From DATKKG01 sp035543015 (lineage in GTDB: Archaea > Thermoproteota > Nitrososphaeria > Conexivisphaerales > DTJL01), in the NCBI GenBank assembly GCA_035543015.1, contig DATKKG010000061.1:1-64000 (forward strand): 64,000 nucleotides of DNA, in the 5' to 3' direction. How positions within the stretch are numbered: the first letter of the stretch is position 1; each line of letters starts with the position of its first letter. Shown in pieces: positions 16,622-24,592 of this stretch. The position numbers and the translations under genes were made by a program. Below the pieces are notes generated by a model. The model saw only the letters and a list, made by a program, of their open reading frames with translations, was not told the origin of the DNA and made no database searches.

Positions 16622-17070
16622 AAGAGCCTCTGGAAGACGTTGATGTAGTTCAGCATCACGAACTGAAAGAAGAGGATGCCGACGTAGAAGCCGACGAGAT
16701 AGACTATGGCCGCCCCGTTGCCTGTCGTGGCGTTCACGTGCTGCCTCAGCGGGCATCCCTCTGCCATCACGGAGAAGAAGGCGTAGCCGAGGCCCCCTAT
16801 GGCTGCCAGGATTATCGTGGCGATCGAGCCTGCGCCTGGCTCGTTGTGAAGCATCAGCGGGAAGTCCGCCATGTGGGGGGCGAACCTGAAGAAGAGCAGG
16901 TAGCCGACCAGAGCCCCCAGCGCCATGCCGATGATGGTCCTCATGAAGAGGGTGTCCTTGAAGAGGTAGAGGTCTCTGTAGCCCGAGATGGAGCAGGACT
17001 TCGACCTCTGCCACAGGTAGCCGATCACGCCCCCGGCGGCCAGAGTTGCGAGGCCTATCTCAAGCGTCAA
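16618..17070 (-). CDS. YeeE/YedE-family sulfur transport protein, half-size B
   Basis: This 150-residue membrane protein starts at a TTG that overlaps the stop of the preceding half-size protein (TTGA). It has about four membrane segments and two conserved cysteines, Cys26 (KSCSISGYRD) and Cys106 (AEGCPLRQH), the motifs through which YeeE/YedE proteins pass thiosulfate or related sulfur species. A longer open frame reaching to 17487 is a read-through of another frame and is not used. Its end overlaps the CcdA-like gene by 4 nt. Confidence 0.85.
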   Translation of the reverse strand: MTLEIGLATLAAGGVIGYLWQRSKSCSISGYRDLYLFKDTLFMRTIIGMALGALVGYLLFFRFAPHMADFPLMLHNEPGAGSIATIILAAIGGLGYAFFSVMAEGCPLRQHVNATTGNGAAIVYLVGFYVGILFFQFVMLNYINVFQRLF

Positions 17071-17534
17071 AACCTGACCCTCCACTTGAGGTAGTTGACG
17101 GAGATTACAACTCCAGTGAGCATCCCCGCCAGGCCGATGAGGGCGATCAGGCTGCCATACATCACGGCCATTATGATGTGCACCGAGCAGTAGCCCAGCG
17201 TCAGCCCGAACAGGGCCACGAAGAAGCCGTTGATGAAGTGGTCCACGGGGTGGCGAGGCATCCTGAAGTTCCACTCCTTGTTGCGAAAGGTGGAGATGCT
17301 GGCTCCTATCAGGACGCCCACGACCGTGAGGACAGGTATGTCGACGGAGGGGTCGTGCACATAGAGCGTCGTGCCGAACAGGTGGTTCACCGTCCAGTCG
17401 ATCAGGTCGCTCGGGTGGCTGATGAAGCATATCCCGAAGGCGGACGGAGGGGCCACGTAGAACACGGCCTGGGCGATGGCCGCCCATAGGCCGGTCACGA
17501 ATCCCGCTGTGAGCTTGTCAACCTTCAAGACCAT
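17067..17534 (-). CDS. YeeE/YedE-family sulfur transport protein, half-size A
   Basis: A 155-residue membrane protein with about four segments. Conserved Cys36 (FGICFISHPSD) and Cys116 (LGYCSVH) mark it as the N-terminal half of the YeeE/YedE fold. It is translationally coupled (4-nt overlap) to the second half, so together they should form one transporter. YeeE imports thiosulfate; YedE-type relatives are linked to selenium. It lies 5 nt after the ribokinase-fold gene in the same operon. Confidence 0.85.
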   Translation of the reverse strand: MVLKVDKLTAGFVTGLWAAIAQAVFYVAPPSAFGICFISHPSDLIDWTVNHLFGTTLYVHDPSVDIPVLTVVGVLIGASISTFRNKEWNFRMPRHPVDHFINGFFVALFGLTLGYCSVHIIMAVMYGSLIALIGLAGMLTGVVISVNYLKWRVRF

Positions 17535-17539
17535 AACAC

Positions 17540-18412
17540 CTAGACAGTGTCCACCACCTTGCGGACGGCAGGCCCAAGGTTCTTGATGATCTGGAAGACC
17601 TGGGTCGACGGATCGGGGTTGGTCATCTGCCCGGCCAGGCGGTTCGCCCTTCCGGCGATGACGCAGGCCTTTACCGGCTCGTATCCGCCCGATATGAGAG
17701 CGGACACCATACCCGTGATGGTGTCGCCTGTGCCACCGATGGGCTCCAGGGCGGGGATGTTCGGCTCTGAGATGGTGCTCACGACCTTGCCGTTGTCGAC
17801 TATGAAGTCCACCGGACCCTTGATCAGCATGTAGCGGGGCGCGTTGCCGGACGCGTAGGCCTGGTCTATCAGCTTGGGCACCTGCGTCGTGTCTATCTCG
17901 AAGAGCATCGACTTCACGTAGGCCGGGTGGCCGGCCTCCGGGTCAGCGAGGAAGCAGATCTCGCCGGCGTCGGGGGTGAAGAGGTCGAACTTCCTGCAGG
18001 AGCCCGTGGCCTTGGCGATGAGCATGGAGCCCGCGTCCGCGATCATGAAGGGCCTCTTGGGCCAGTAGTCGAGCATCTCGACGAACTCCATGAAGGGCTT
18101 CCGCAGCGGCAGGATGTAGTGCATGGTCAGGGCGGAGGCCCCCAGTGAAGCGGCCTTCTCAGTCAGGTAGGTGTACAAGGACGCGGACCCGGTCCCTTGG
18201 CCGAGGTCGCCAGCTATGGCCCCGACCGGAGGCTCCATGCCAAGGGACTGAGTGCAGGTGGCCGCCGCGGCCATCATGGCCATGGCGCCGATTGACCTGA
18301 GCTCCTTCGGGATCTTCGTTTCGCCCAGGGAGATGGTCTCGCCGTCATACCGTATGGTGCCGGCCAGCACCTCCTTCTCCTCTATCGGCATCGTGCCGGA
18401 AAGCAGGAGCAT
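17540..18412 (-). CDS. Ribokinase-fold protein resembling NAD(P)H-hydrate dehydratase
   Basis: The 290-residue protein has the C-terminal signature of the YjeF-C/ribokinase-like fold: IADAGSMLIAKATG near residue 126 and GGTGDTITGMVSALISGGYEP around residue 228, with the Asp that acts as base in this fold. The N-terminal part is shorter than in NnrD and has an AMMAAAATCTQSL segment. The operon position between a DUF3343-like Se/S carrier and YeeE suggests a sulfur- or selenium-related substrate rather than NADHX repair. The function is not known. Confidence 0.6.
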   Translation of the reverse strand: MLLLSGTMPIEEKEVLAGTIRYDGETISLGETKIPKELRSIGAMAMMAAAATCTQSLGMEPPVGAIAGDLGQGTGSASLYTYLTEKAASLGASALTMHYILPLRKPFMEFVEMLDYWPKRPFMIADAGSMLIAKATGSCRKFDLFTPDAGEICFLADPEAGHPAYVKSMLFEIDTTQVPKLIDQAYASGNAPRYMLIKGPVDFIVDNGKVVSTISEPNIPALEPIGGTGDTITGMVSALISGGYEPVKACVIAGRANRLAGQMTNPDPSTQVFQIIKNLGPAVRKVVDTV

Positions 18413-19000
18413 CTACTTCATCTTCCTCCAGGCTGCAAGGGCGGCTTCGTAGGCCTTCTGAAGCGTGTAGGCGCAGAGGGTGAAGCCCAGCTCGTTGGGA
18501 GACACGACCTTGTCCAACGGCTGGCCGATCATCTTCAGGGCAAGCAGGGGGATGTCAGGACAGCCTCCGCCCGAGATGTTGACTATCGTCCCCGTCTTCT
18601 TGTTGAAGGTCAGCTTCATGTTGCCTACCCTGATCATGAGCCACTCGCCGAAGTCAACCTTCTTGATGAGCTTGCTGACCTGCAGAGGAGGGAGGTCTCC
18701 TTCGGAAGCGAAGACGACGTCCAGTATCGGGATCCCGTCGGCCCTGAGGACCTTCTCCGCCGCGTTCACTTGGTTGCTGGGCACCGACATGGCGATGTCG
18801 CAACCGGTCCTGACTTCGGGGGGAGGGGCACCAGCCTTGGTATCGAAGCCGGCACGCTTGAGGACATGTTCGGCCCTCATGGCGTCCCTGAACAACTCGA
18901 ACAAGAAGAGGGACCTGGAGAGGCCGTATTCGTCTGTCCGCTTGGACGGTGTGGACATCGGGTCGCTCGACAAGTCATCTACTGCGTATAATATAATCAT
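18413..19000 (-). CDS. DUF3343-like putative Se/S carrier with C-terminal extension
   Basis: Residues 28-98 resemble DUF3343, a small domain annotated as a putative selenium/sulfur carrier: LFLFELFRDAMRAEHVLKRAG, then PPEVRTGCDIAM with Cys67 at the carrier position. The C-terminal ~95 residues form a separate domain with Cys in GGGCPDIPLL and TLCAYTLQK. The stop immediately precedes the ribokinase-fold start. Similar small carriers accompany XdhC, YedE and TusA in selenium-related loci. No selD is seen here, so sulfur is equally possible. Confidence 0.6.
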   Translation of the reverse strand: MIILYAVDDLSSDPMSTPSKRTDEYGLSRSLFLFELFRDAMRAEHVLKRAGFDTKAGAPPPEVRTGCDIAMSVPSNQVNAAEKVLRADGIPILDVVFASEGDLPPLQVSKLIKKVDFGEWLMIRVGNMKLTFNKKTGTIVNISGGGCPDIPLLALKMIGQPLDKVVSPNELGFTLCAYTLQKAYEAALAAWRKMK

Positions 19001-19063
19001 TTGACTCCGCAGCCGGACAACGGAAACGCCAAGCCCGTCGAGGAGAGGAATGGAGGAGGGGGC

Positions 19064-19543
19064 TCATTCGAAGGCCTCCGCCTCCCCGTCCAGGCCCACG
19101 ATGACATCCGCAAGGGCGGTGACCCCAGCCACCAGGGCGGGCGTGGGCCTCCCCTTCATCTTCCTCACCTGAACGCCCAGCAGCATTATCTTCGTGCCCT
19201 TGAGGTCCTGTGAAATGACTTGGGCGACAACCGCCAGCGGGAACTTGTGGACCAGGAAGGCCTTCGTTTCCTGTTTCAGGAGGTCCTCCAGCACCACCTC
19301 CCCCGGGCCGAGGCTGCGGTCCACCGCGTTAGCCATCAGGATCACATCGGGGTGCGCCTCGATGACCTCGGGAAGGAACTTCTCGGGCGTCGTCTCGCAC
19401 AGGATCGGCCTTATGTTCGCCACTCTCTTCTTGATCTTCCTAAAAAGAAGGGGGCCAGCGACGTCGTCCCCCCAGTCGCTGCCCACGCACATGACGAGCG
19501 TCCGCCGGCCCTTGACGAGCCGGCGAATCTCTTCGGTATCCAT
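19064..19543 (-). CDS. [NiFe] hydrogenase maturation protease (HycI/HyaD family)
   Basis: This endopeptidase trims the C-terminal tail of the hydrogenase large subunit after nickel insertion. The 159-residue protein begins its fold with CVGSDWGDDVAGPLL (family GNxxxxDDGxGP) and has Asn/Asp metal ligands in ILMANAVDRSLGPGEV and a conserved IMLLGVQ strand. The large subunit at 21350 has a ~23-residue tail beyond DPCISCATH, exactly what this protease would remove. It is the last gene of the hydrogenase operon. Confidence 0.9.
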   Translation of the reverse strand: MDTEEIRRLVKGRRTLVMCVGSDWGDDVAGPLLFRKIKKRVANIRPILCETTPEKFLPEVIEAHPDVILMANAVDRSLGPGEVVLEDLLKQETKAFLVHKFPLAVVAQVISQDLKGTKIMLLGVQVRKMKGRPTPALVAGVTALADVIVGLDGEAEAFE

Positions 19544-19556
19544 TGGTGAGCTACAG

Positions 19557-20423
19557 TCAGGCGGTCTGGGCTTTCGGGGCTATTTGCTTTTCGTCCTCCA
19601 GCAGGGCGTTGTACATGGTGACGAAGTTGTACGAGAACGGGCAGACCCCCGCGCAGAGGTTGCACTGGGTGCATGTCGCCAGCTGTTCGGACAGGTACCG
19701 GAGCTCAATTGGGGTGAACTTCCTCGTCCTGCGTATCTGGTAGTACTTCCTCAGCTTGAGGACCGGAGCCTCCATGGGGTCCCTGTTGAATGCCTCGTAG
19801 GTCGGGCAGACCTCGACGCACCTTCCGCACTTGCCGCAGGCGGATGCGAAGGCAAGCATGTTGGTCCTGCTCTCGTTCTTGGTGAACCTCCAGTAGAGCG
19901 TGGCTATGCCGTGCCTGACGGCCCCTCCCGCGAAGAAGGAGACCACCAGCCAGGCATAGAGTATGGGGAGGTGCAGCGAGCCGAAGAAGGCCAGCGCAGG
20001 CGCACCGAAGCTCTGGAGGGTAATGATTCCCAGGACTTCAGACAGCTGTACGAGCCCGACGGCGGCGAACGCCAGCATGAAGACGAAGTCGAGCCAGAAG
20101 ACCCTGCCGTAGGCGACCCTGAAGTATGGGTTCCTGAAGTACCTGATCGTCAGCCCTATTCCTCCTGCCAGGATGAGCAGGCCCGTTATGCCGTGTATCC
20201 AGGAGAGAACCCATCCGTTGCCCCCGAACACGTCTGCCGTGCCCGTGAGCATGTAGGGGACCTCCATGAGGATGCCCGTTATGATGTTGCCCCAGAGGCC
20301 GAGGTGGAAGACGAAGTCGCTGTAGCCCACCGTGAAGCTCCTGGAGAACAGGAGCTGGAGCAGCCCTGGCTTCTTGGCCTGCAGCGACGACAGCTTGTAC
20401 TTTGCTTCCTTGCTCTTTGCCAT
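19557..20423 (-). CDS. Membrane Fe-S electron-transfer subunit (HdrC/DsrM/NarI-like)
   Basis: The 288-residue protein has about five membrane helices in the first 180 residues with several His residues that could bind heme (FHLGLWG, WIHGITG, LHLPILY), as in NarI or DsrM-type quinone-reactive subunits. A C-terminal cytoplasmic domain carries two 4Fe-4S motifs (CGKCGRCVEVCP and CTQCNLCAGVCP) like HdrC. It probably links the hydrogenase to membrane quinones or a heterodisulfide-type partner. It follows the HybA-like gene with a 1-nt gap. Confidence 0.82.
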   Translation of the reverse strand: MAKSKEAKYKLSSLQAKKPGLLQLLFSRSFTVGYSDFVFHLGLWGNIITGILMEVPYMLTGTADVFGGNGWVLSWIHGITGLLILAGGIGLTIRYFRNPYFRVAYGRVFWLDFVFMLAFAAVGLVQLSEVLGIITLQSFGAPALAFFGSLHLPILYAWLVVSFFAGGAVRHGIATLYWRFTKNESRTNMLAFASACGKCGRCVEVCPTYEAFNRDPMEAPVLKLRKYYQIRRTRKFTPIELRYLSEQLATCTQCNLCAGVCPFSYNFVTMYNALLEDEKQIAPKAQTA

Positions 20424-20424
20424 G

Positions 20425-21348
20425 CTACTTCACCTTCTCCTCCTCTGGTTTGACGACCATGGGCTTCTCCTGCTTGCTGTCACGCCATCTGAGGGCGAAG
20501 AACGCCACACCCGCCAGCAGGGGTATCCAGGCGAGCCTCACCCACTCCTCGGCGGTCGACACCAGCCTGTTGGTGCTCGGGTAGGCGGACTTCACGACCG
20601 TCACGTCGGACGAGGCAGACATCGTCTTGAACTCGTCGCCGGTGAGGACGTAGAAGGTCGACGTGTCGTTTTGATACAGCATCGTGGCTCCATTGCCCAG
20701 TGCCGTGACAACCTTCTGTCCCATCGAGACCATGTCGGAGGTGGAGCCCCAGTTCTTCGCGAAGGTCGTCAGGCTCGCTGCCTTCAGCGTCTGCGCCGTC
20801 GGGCCGCCTCCAGGGCAGACCTGAACGCAGAACGGACTGGTCTGTCCGTCCTCCGTGAAGTTGACGCAATGGTCGCACCTCAGGATCTTCTTGTTGGCGT
20901 TGTCGGTGGTTATCGAGCCGAAGGGGCAGACCGAGGTGCAGAGGAAGCAGCCGATGCACCTGTCTTTGTCGTAGGTGACCGTCCCCGACGGAAGCTGGGT
21001 GAGGGCGTGCGACTGGCACACCGTTACACATGGTGCGTCGTTGCAGTGGAGGCAGTTCTGGGGAATGGGCAGGGTCTGGTTGGGGCCCGCTGTCGCCACC
21101 TTCGTGTAGGGGTTGAAGCTGGGGTACTGGCCCCTGAAGGCGCTCAGGTCGGGCTTGGCCTTTCCTTCATGGTACTGGGTGCAAGCCTCGACGCAGTGAT
21201 CGCATCCGATGCAGTTACCGACCACTATCAGCATGGCCCTCGACGGGGTGTTCGCTCGCACTATCCTGGGGGCCGTGGCCGCCGTGACCACGACGAGCCC
21301 GCCGCCGGCCGCGGCGGTCTTCAGGAATGTCCTTCTATCCATCTTCAT
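20425..21348 (-). CDS. HybA-like Tat-dependent four-cluster ferredoxin subunit
   Basis: The N terminus is a twin-arginine signal (DRRTFLKTAAAGGG). Four Cys groups follow: CIGCDHCVEAC, CLHCNDAPCVTVC, CIGCFLCTSVCP and CDHCVNFTE...CVQVC, giving up to four 4Fe-4S clusters as in HybA/DmsB-type proteins. A membrane anchor near the C terminus (WIPLLAGVAFFALRW) precedes a Lys/Glu-rich tail. It would place an electron wire on the outer face of the membrane. It starts 1 nt after the large-subunit stop. Confidence 0.9.
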   Translation of the reverse strand: MKMDRRTFLKTAAAGGGLVVVTAATAPRIVRANTPSRAMLIVVGNCIGCDHCVEACTQYHEGKAKPDLSAFRGQYPSFNPYTKVATAGPNQTLPIPQNCLHCNDAPCVTVCQSHALTQLPSGTVTYDKDRCIGCFLCTSVCPFGSITTDNANKKILRCDHCVNFTEDGQTSPFCVQVCPGGGPTAQTLKAASLTTFAKNWGSTSDMVSMGQKVVTALGNGATMLYQNDTSTFYVLTGDEFKTMSASSDVTVVKSAYPSTNRLVSTAEEWVRLAWIPLLAGVAFFALRWRDSKQEKPMVVKPEEEKVK

Positions 21349-21349
21349 C

Positions 21350-22762
21350 TCAATTCCCTCCTATGACCTTGCGGACGCTTCCATCCTCGTTCACCAGCTC
21401 CACCTTCAGTGCCCTTTCGAGGTGCGTCGCGCAGGAGATGCAGGGATCGTATGCCCTGATGACCAGGCCCACTTCGTGCCACAGCAGGTCCTCGTTGACC
21501 TTCCCCGGGCTGACGTTCCGGTTGGCGGCGCTCCAGAGGGAGGCTTCGAAGCCATTGGCGTTGATCACCGTCGGGGTGATGATGTTGGCCTTCGTGATGA
21601 AGCCCTGGTCGTCCCACTTGTAGTTGTGGATGACCGTGCCCCTCGCGGCCTCGCACGAGCCGGCGCCTTCTCCGGCCTTCATCTTGAAGGGTGTCTTCAA
21701 CTCTCCCTGGCATATGGTCGGATCGGACAGCAGCTGCTCCAGGCGCTCTGCGGCGAAGACGAGGTTCACGTACCTCGCGAGGTCGTACTGCAGGGTGCCG
21801 TGCACCGGGTTGCCGTACTTGCCCCTGAGCTCCTTCAGAAGCCTGTCGGCCACTTCCGTGCCCATCCCCTTGTTGACGTTGACGCGCGCGAGGGGGCCGG
21901 TCCGTATGAACGCCCTCTCCTTGGGCTGGCCCTTGACCGTGACGCTCTTTCCGTAAGAGTAGGAAAGCGGTTCCTCGACTATCTGGTTGAGGTAGTCAGG
22001 GGCGTTGAACTCGGAGATCTTGGCCCCGGTCTTGTCGACGATGTTGATCGTCCCCTGGTAGAAGTTGACGTTGCCTCCGTTGCTCATCCCGAAGTATCCC
22101 GACTCCACTTTGCCCAGCTCGATGTTGTCGTCCACGAACTTGTTGAAGATCGGGGCGATGGCGGCGTCGTACCAGCCTATGACGTTCTTCTTCGCCTCCT
22201 GGACGTATCCCAGGAGCTTCTTCCGCATGTCTTCGTCGAAGCCCCTGTTGATTCCGCCGGGGACTGCCGTCATGGGATGCACCGCCTGGACGCCGATGGT
22301 CTCGATCACCTTCTGGCCGACGGCCCTGGTGTAGACCACCTGCTTTGCCACCTCCGGGAACTTCCTGTAGACGCCGATGATGTCGCGCTGCGTGTAGGGA
22401 AGCTCGGGGAGGAGGAAGTCGGGTCCCGCGAGGATGAACGTATGAAGCGTATGGTCGCCGAGGATCTCTCCCATCAGCATGAGCTCCCTCAGCTTCTCGG
22501 CTCGCTCCGGTATCTCCAGGCCGAGTCCGTTGTCGATGGCCTTGGCGCTGGCCAGGTGGTGAGGTATCGGGCAGACGCCGCATATCCTGGTTACGATGAT
22601 GGGAGCCCTGTGGACCAGCCTGCCTTCGAGGAACTTCTCGAACCCTCGGAATTCGGCGAAGTCCGCCATCGTGCGGGTGACCTTGCCCTTCTGGTCGAGC
22701 TGCACCTTAACGGTGAGGTGCCCTTCGATCCTTGTAACTGGGTCGATTTCGATCTGGCTCAA
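21350..22762 (-). CDS. [NiFe] hydrogenase large subunit
   Basis: The 470-residue catalytic subunit binds the Ni-Fe centre. The L1 motif is RICGVCP (Cys61, Cys64) and the L2 motif is DPCISCATH (Cys441, Cys444, His447), followed by a ~23-residue tail that awaits cleavage. The N terminus (IDPVTRIEGH) is also typical. The DPCISCATH form and short spacing resemble group 3 (cytosolic) enzymes more than respiratory group 1 enzymes, yet the operon has a Tat-signal HybA-like subunit. I leave the group open. Confidence 0.95.
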   Translation of the reverse strand: MSQIEIDPVTRIEGHLTVKVQLDQKGKVTRTMADFAEFRGFEKFLEGRLVHRAPIIVTRICGVCPIPHHLASAKAIDNGLGLEIPERAEKLRELMLMGEILGDHTLHTFILAGPDFLLPELPYTQRDIIGVYRKFPEVAKQVVYTRAVGQKVIETIGVQAVHPMTAVPGGINRGFDEDMRKKLLGYVQEAKKNVIGWYDAAIAPIFNKFVDDNIELGKVESGYFGMSNGGNVNFYQGTINIVDKTGAKISEFNAPDYLNQIVEEPLSYSYGKSVTVKGQPKERAFIRTGPLARVNVNKGMGTEVADRLLKELRGKYGNPVHGTLQYDLARYVNLVFAAERLEQLLSDPTICQGELKTPFKMKAGEGAGSCEAARGTVIHNYKWDDQGFITKANIITPTVINANGFEASLWSAANRNVSPGKVNEDLLWHEVGLVIRAYDPCISCATHLERALKVELVNEDGSVRKVIGGN

Positions 22763-22768
22763 GCTATG

Positions 22769-23257
22769 TCAACCTCCGAGGATGTCGCTCAACAGCTCCC
22801 TGATGACCGGGCCCGGTGGGGGGCAGCCCGGTATCACGTAATCCACCTTTACGTGTTTGGAAAGTGGCTCGACCTTGTCCAGAAGCTCGGGAACGCCTTG
22901 GGTAGGGGGGTGGCCGTCGTACGCTCCCTCGAGCAGCTCCTCCTTGGTGAACAGGTTCCCCAGGCCCACGAGCCCGGCCGTGCTCGGGCAGGTCCCGAAG
23001 GACACCAGGATCTTGGATTTCCTCCTAGCCTCTTGCACTCTTTCCAGCTCGTGCTTAGTTCTGACGGTGCCAACAACGAAGGTGACGTCTGCTTCGTCGA
23101 AATCATGGGCGCTCGACAAGATGGGGGCGTAGACAAGGTCCACGGTCTTGTCAAACACCTTCAGCAAGGGAACGCCGAGATCAGCCAAAGCGATTTCACA
23201 TCCGCCGCAGATGGCACAGTCTTCGATTGCGAGTCTTGCTTTAGCCGCCATAGCCAA
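22769..23257 (-). CDS. [NiFe] hydrogenase small subunit, short form
   Basis: This subunit holds the proximal 4Fe-4S cluster. Cysteines Cys17/Cys20 (CAICGGCE, with Cys14 nearby), Cys90 (GTCPS) and Cys145 (IPGCPPPG) are the proximal ligands. The protein ends at 162 residues, directly after the proximal-cluster domain, with none of the medial/distal cluster region of standard small subunits and no Tat signal. Electrons must therefore pass straight to another subunit, presumably HybA-like. TTG at 23257 or ATG at 23251 starts the operon. Confidence 0.9.
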   Translation of the reverse strand: MAMAAKARLAIEDCAICGGCEIALADLGVPLLKVFDKTVDLVYAPILSSAHDFDEADVTFVVGTVRTKHELERVQEARRKSKILVSFGTCPSTAGLVGLGNLFTKEELLEGAYDGHPPTQGVPELLDKVEPLSKHVKVDYVIPGCPPPGPVIRELLSDILGG

Positions 23258-23303
23258 TAACTTACTTGTTGAGTCGTTGTTGCTCTAATAAGTCTAACTT
23301 ACT
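23258..23303. promoter_or_regulatory. Paired TAACTTACT boxes at the hydrogenase promoter
   Basis: The 9-mer TAACTTACT occurs at 23258-23266 and 23295-23303 (37 bp apart, same orientation), directly upstream of the small-subunit start and flanking a TATA-like stretch on the minus strand. This A/T-rich region is unlike its surroundings. The spacing and position suggest an operator for the hydrogenase operon. Confidence 0.4.
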
Positions 23304-23454
23304 GGTAATAATTACAGCCTCTTCATGCATTGAGAAACAGATATAGTAATTATAGCAAGAGTTTAGCGGTTTGTTTCTTGCACTTTCCGAGCCAGGAAAA
23401 CCAATTCTGTCACACCCGCAAAGGATTAAAGCCGCGCGACGGCGAATCTGAGCT

Positions 23455-23985
23455 ATGCGGTTGCCGTCCACCAAAACGATCGCCCTGTCGGTCGCAGGGG
23501 TCGTCCTGACGTACGTCCTTACGTACTATACGATGCCGTATCAGTTCGGCATAGTCATCGCGTTCCCCCAGGTGGGGGTCCTGCTTGCGGCCTGTGCGGG
23601 AGGCCCCCTCTGGGGGGTCCTCGCAGGCGCGGTAGGCGGGCTGGCGTTCTACTACTCCGGCGCAGGCACGATATGGCTCTACGAGTTGATCCCGCTAGGG
23701 CTTGGGGCCGGCCTGCTCGCCTACAGGTTCAGGGCGTTCGCCGCCTCGATGCTCTCCTGGGTCACCCTCGGCGTCATGTTCTCCTACTACGCCTATTCGC
23801 AGGAGTCGCAGACGAGCCAGGCACTGTACTCCTGGCTCATAACGGGCTCGTACGAAGTGGCGATTGCGGCGGTTGTGGTCGACGTCGTGCTCACGCTCCT
23901 CCACATTTCACGCGTGCGGCCGAAGAAAGCGGCCGCCGAGAAGGAGACGGCCCGGTCAGAAGCTCAGACAGAGATCGGCCTCTAG
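23455..23985 (+). CDS. Membrane protein resembling an ECF-transporter S component
   Basis: The 176-residue protein has about five membrane segments. The block FPQVGVLLAACAGGPLWGVLAG followed by ELIPLGLGAGLLAYRF resembles substrate-capture (S) subunits of ECF-type vitamin transporters. It ends in a charged cytoplasmic tail. An EcfT-EcfA-EcfA module lies at 38.7-41 kb and could be the shared energising unit. The gene diverges from the hydrogenase operon and overlaps the 3' end of the DsrF-like gene. The substrate is unknown; cobalamin, nickel or another cofactor cannot be told apart. Confidence 0.6.
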   Translation: MRLPSTKTIALSVAGVVLTYVLTYYTMPYQFGIVIAFPQVGVLLAACAGGPLWGVLAGAVGGLAFYYSGAGTIWLYELIPLGLGAGLLAYRFRAFAASMLSWVTLGVMFSYYAYSQESQTSQALYSWLITGSYEVAIAAVVVDVVLTLLHISRVRPKKAAAEKETARSEAQTEIGL

Positions 23986-24306
23986 CATCTTCCTGCTGAT
24001 ATCGGCCCTCTTGGCCACGGCGAAGTCCGGAGCGAGGGTGGACTGGTCGATCCCCTGGTCCCGCAGGGACTCCTCCTCCACAAGGAACTTCTTCCCATTC
24101 TGCTCGGGGAAGAACTCCAGGAACTTGGTGGCATACATACGGTCGACTCCCTTGACGGCGCAGCGGGCCCCCTTTCCGATGAAAGCCACCGTAACCCTGT
24201 GGTCTTCATCGCCGCTCAGCATCCCTGCGGAGACCCGGAGCCCCTCGACGAAGTAGGCGCTGCTCACCGGAGACCTCATGAAGATCACCAGTATTTCCCT
24301 GGGCAT
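23956..24306 (-). CDS. DsrE/DsrF-like protein
   Basis: A 116-residue alpha/beta protein whose start (ILVIFMRSPVSSAYFVEGLRVSAGM) and layout fit the DsrE/F-like fold of small sulfur-relay proteins. There is one cysteine in GARCAVKGVD, plus Cys near the C terminus. It is the third of three consecutive small genes that mirror DsrE, DsrF and DsrH (TusDCB) sets. Its 3' end overlaps the ECF-S-like gene by 30 nt. No dsrAB is present in the window. Confidence 0.65.
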   Translation of the reverse strand: MPREILVIFMRSPVSSAYFVEGLRVSAGMLSGDEDHRVTVAFIGKGARCAVKGVDRMYATKFLEFFPEQNGKKFLVEEESLRDQGIDQSTLAPDFAVAKRADISRKMLEADLCLSF

Positions 24307-24319
24307 TCCACCATCTCTC

Positions 24320-24580
24320 CTAGAGGAAGTTCACGACCTTCTCGGCCTCCATCATGGAAACCAGCCCGGCGAAGTCGATGGGGTGTGCCCCCTGAGGGAA
24401 CGAGTCGCCGAGCCCCCGCGAAATGGCGTCCTCCCCGATGTAGTAGACCTCTCCCTTGAACAGGCTACGCTTGGCCAAATAGACACCGTCCTGCAGCAGC
24501 ACGACCTTGGCTGAGGGGTCGTAGGCAGCGTAGGCGAAGGCCAGGTCAGCGTACGGCTCGTCGACGAGGTAGATCGCCAA
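24320..24580 (-). CDS. DsrH/TusB-like small protein
   Basis: At 86 residues it has the length and start of DsrH/TusB proteins (AIYLVDEPYADLAFAYA, then VVLLQDGVYLAKR with the conserved LLQDGVY block). It lacks the cysteine found in active DsrH, so it may be structural. It lies between the two DsrE/F-like genes with 13-nt gaps, indicating one operon. Confidence 0.65.
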   Translation of the reverse strand: MAIYLVDEPYADLAFAYAAYDPSAKVVLLQDGVYLAKRSLFKGEVYYIGEDAISRGLGDSFPQGAHPIDFAGLVSMMEAEKVVNFL

Positions 24581-24592
24581 CCCAATCTCCCC

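Noticed and set aside
16618..17487. A 289-codon minus-strand frame covering two YeeE halves
   Set aside because: Its first ~140 codons are another frame of the first half-size protein; the real start of the second half is the TTG at 17070.
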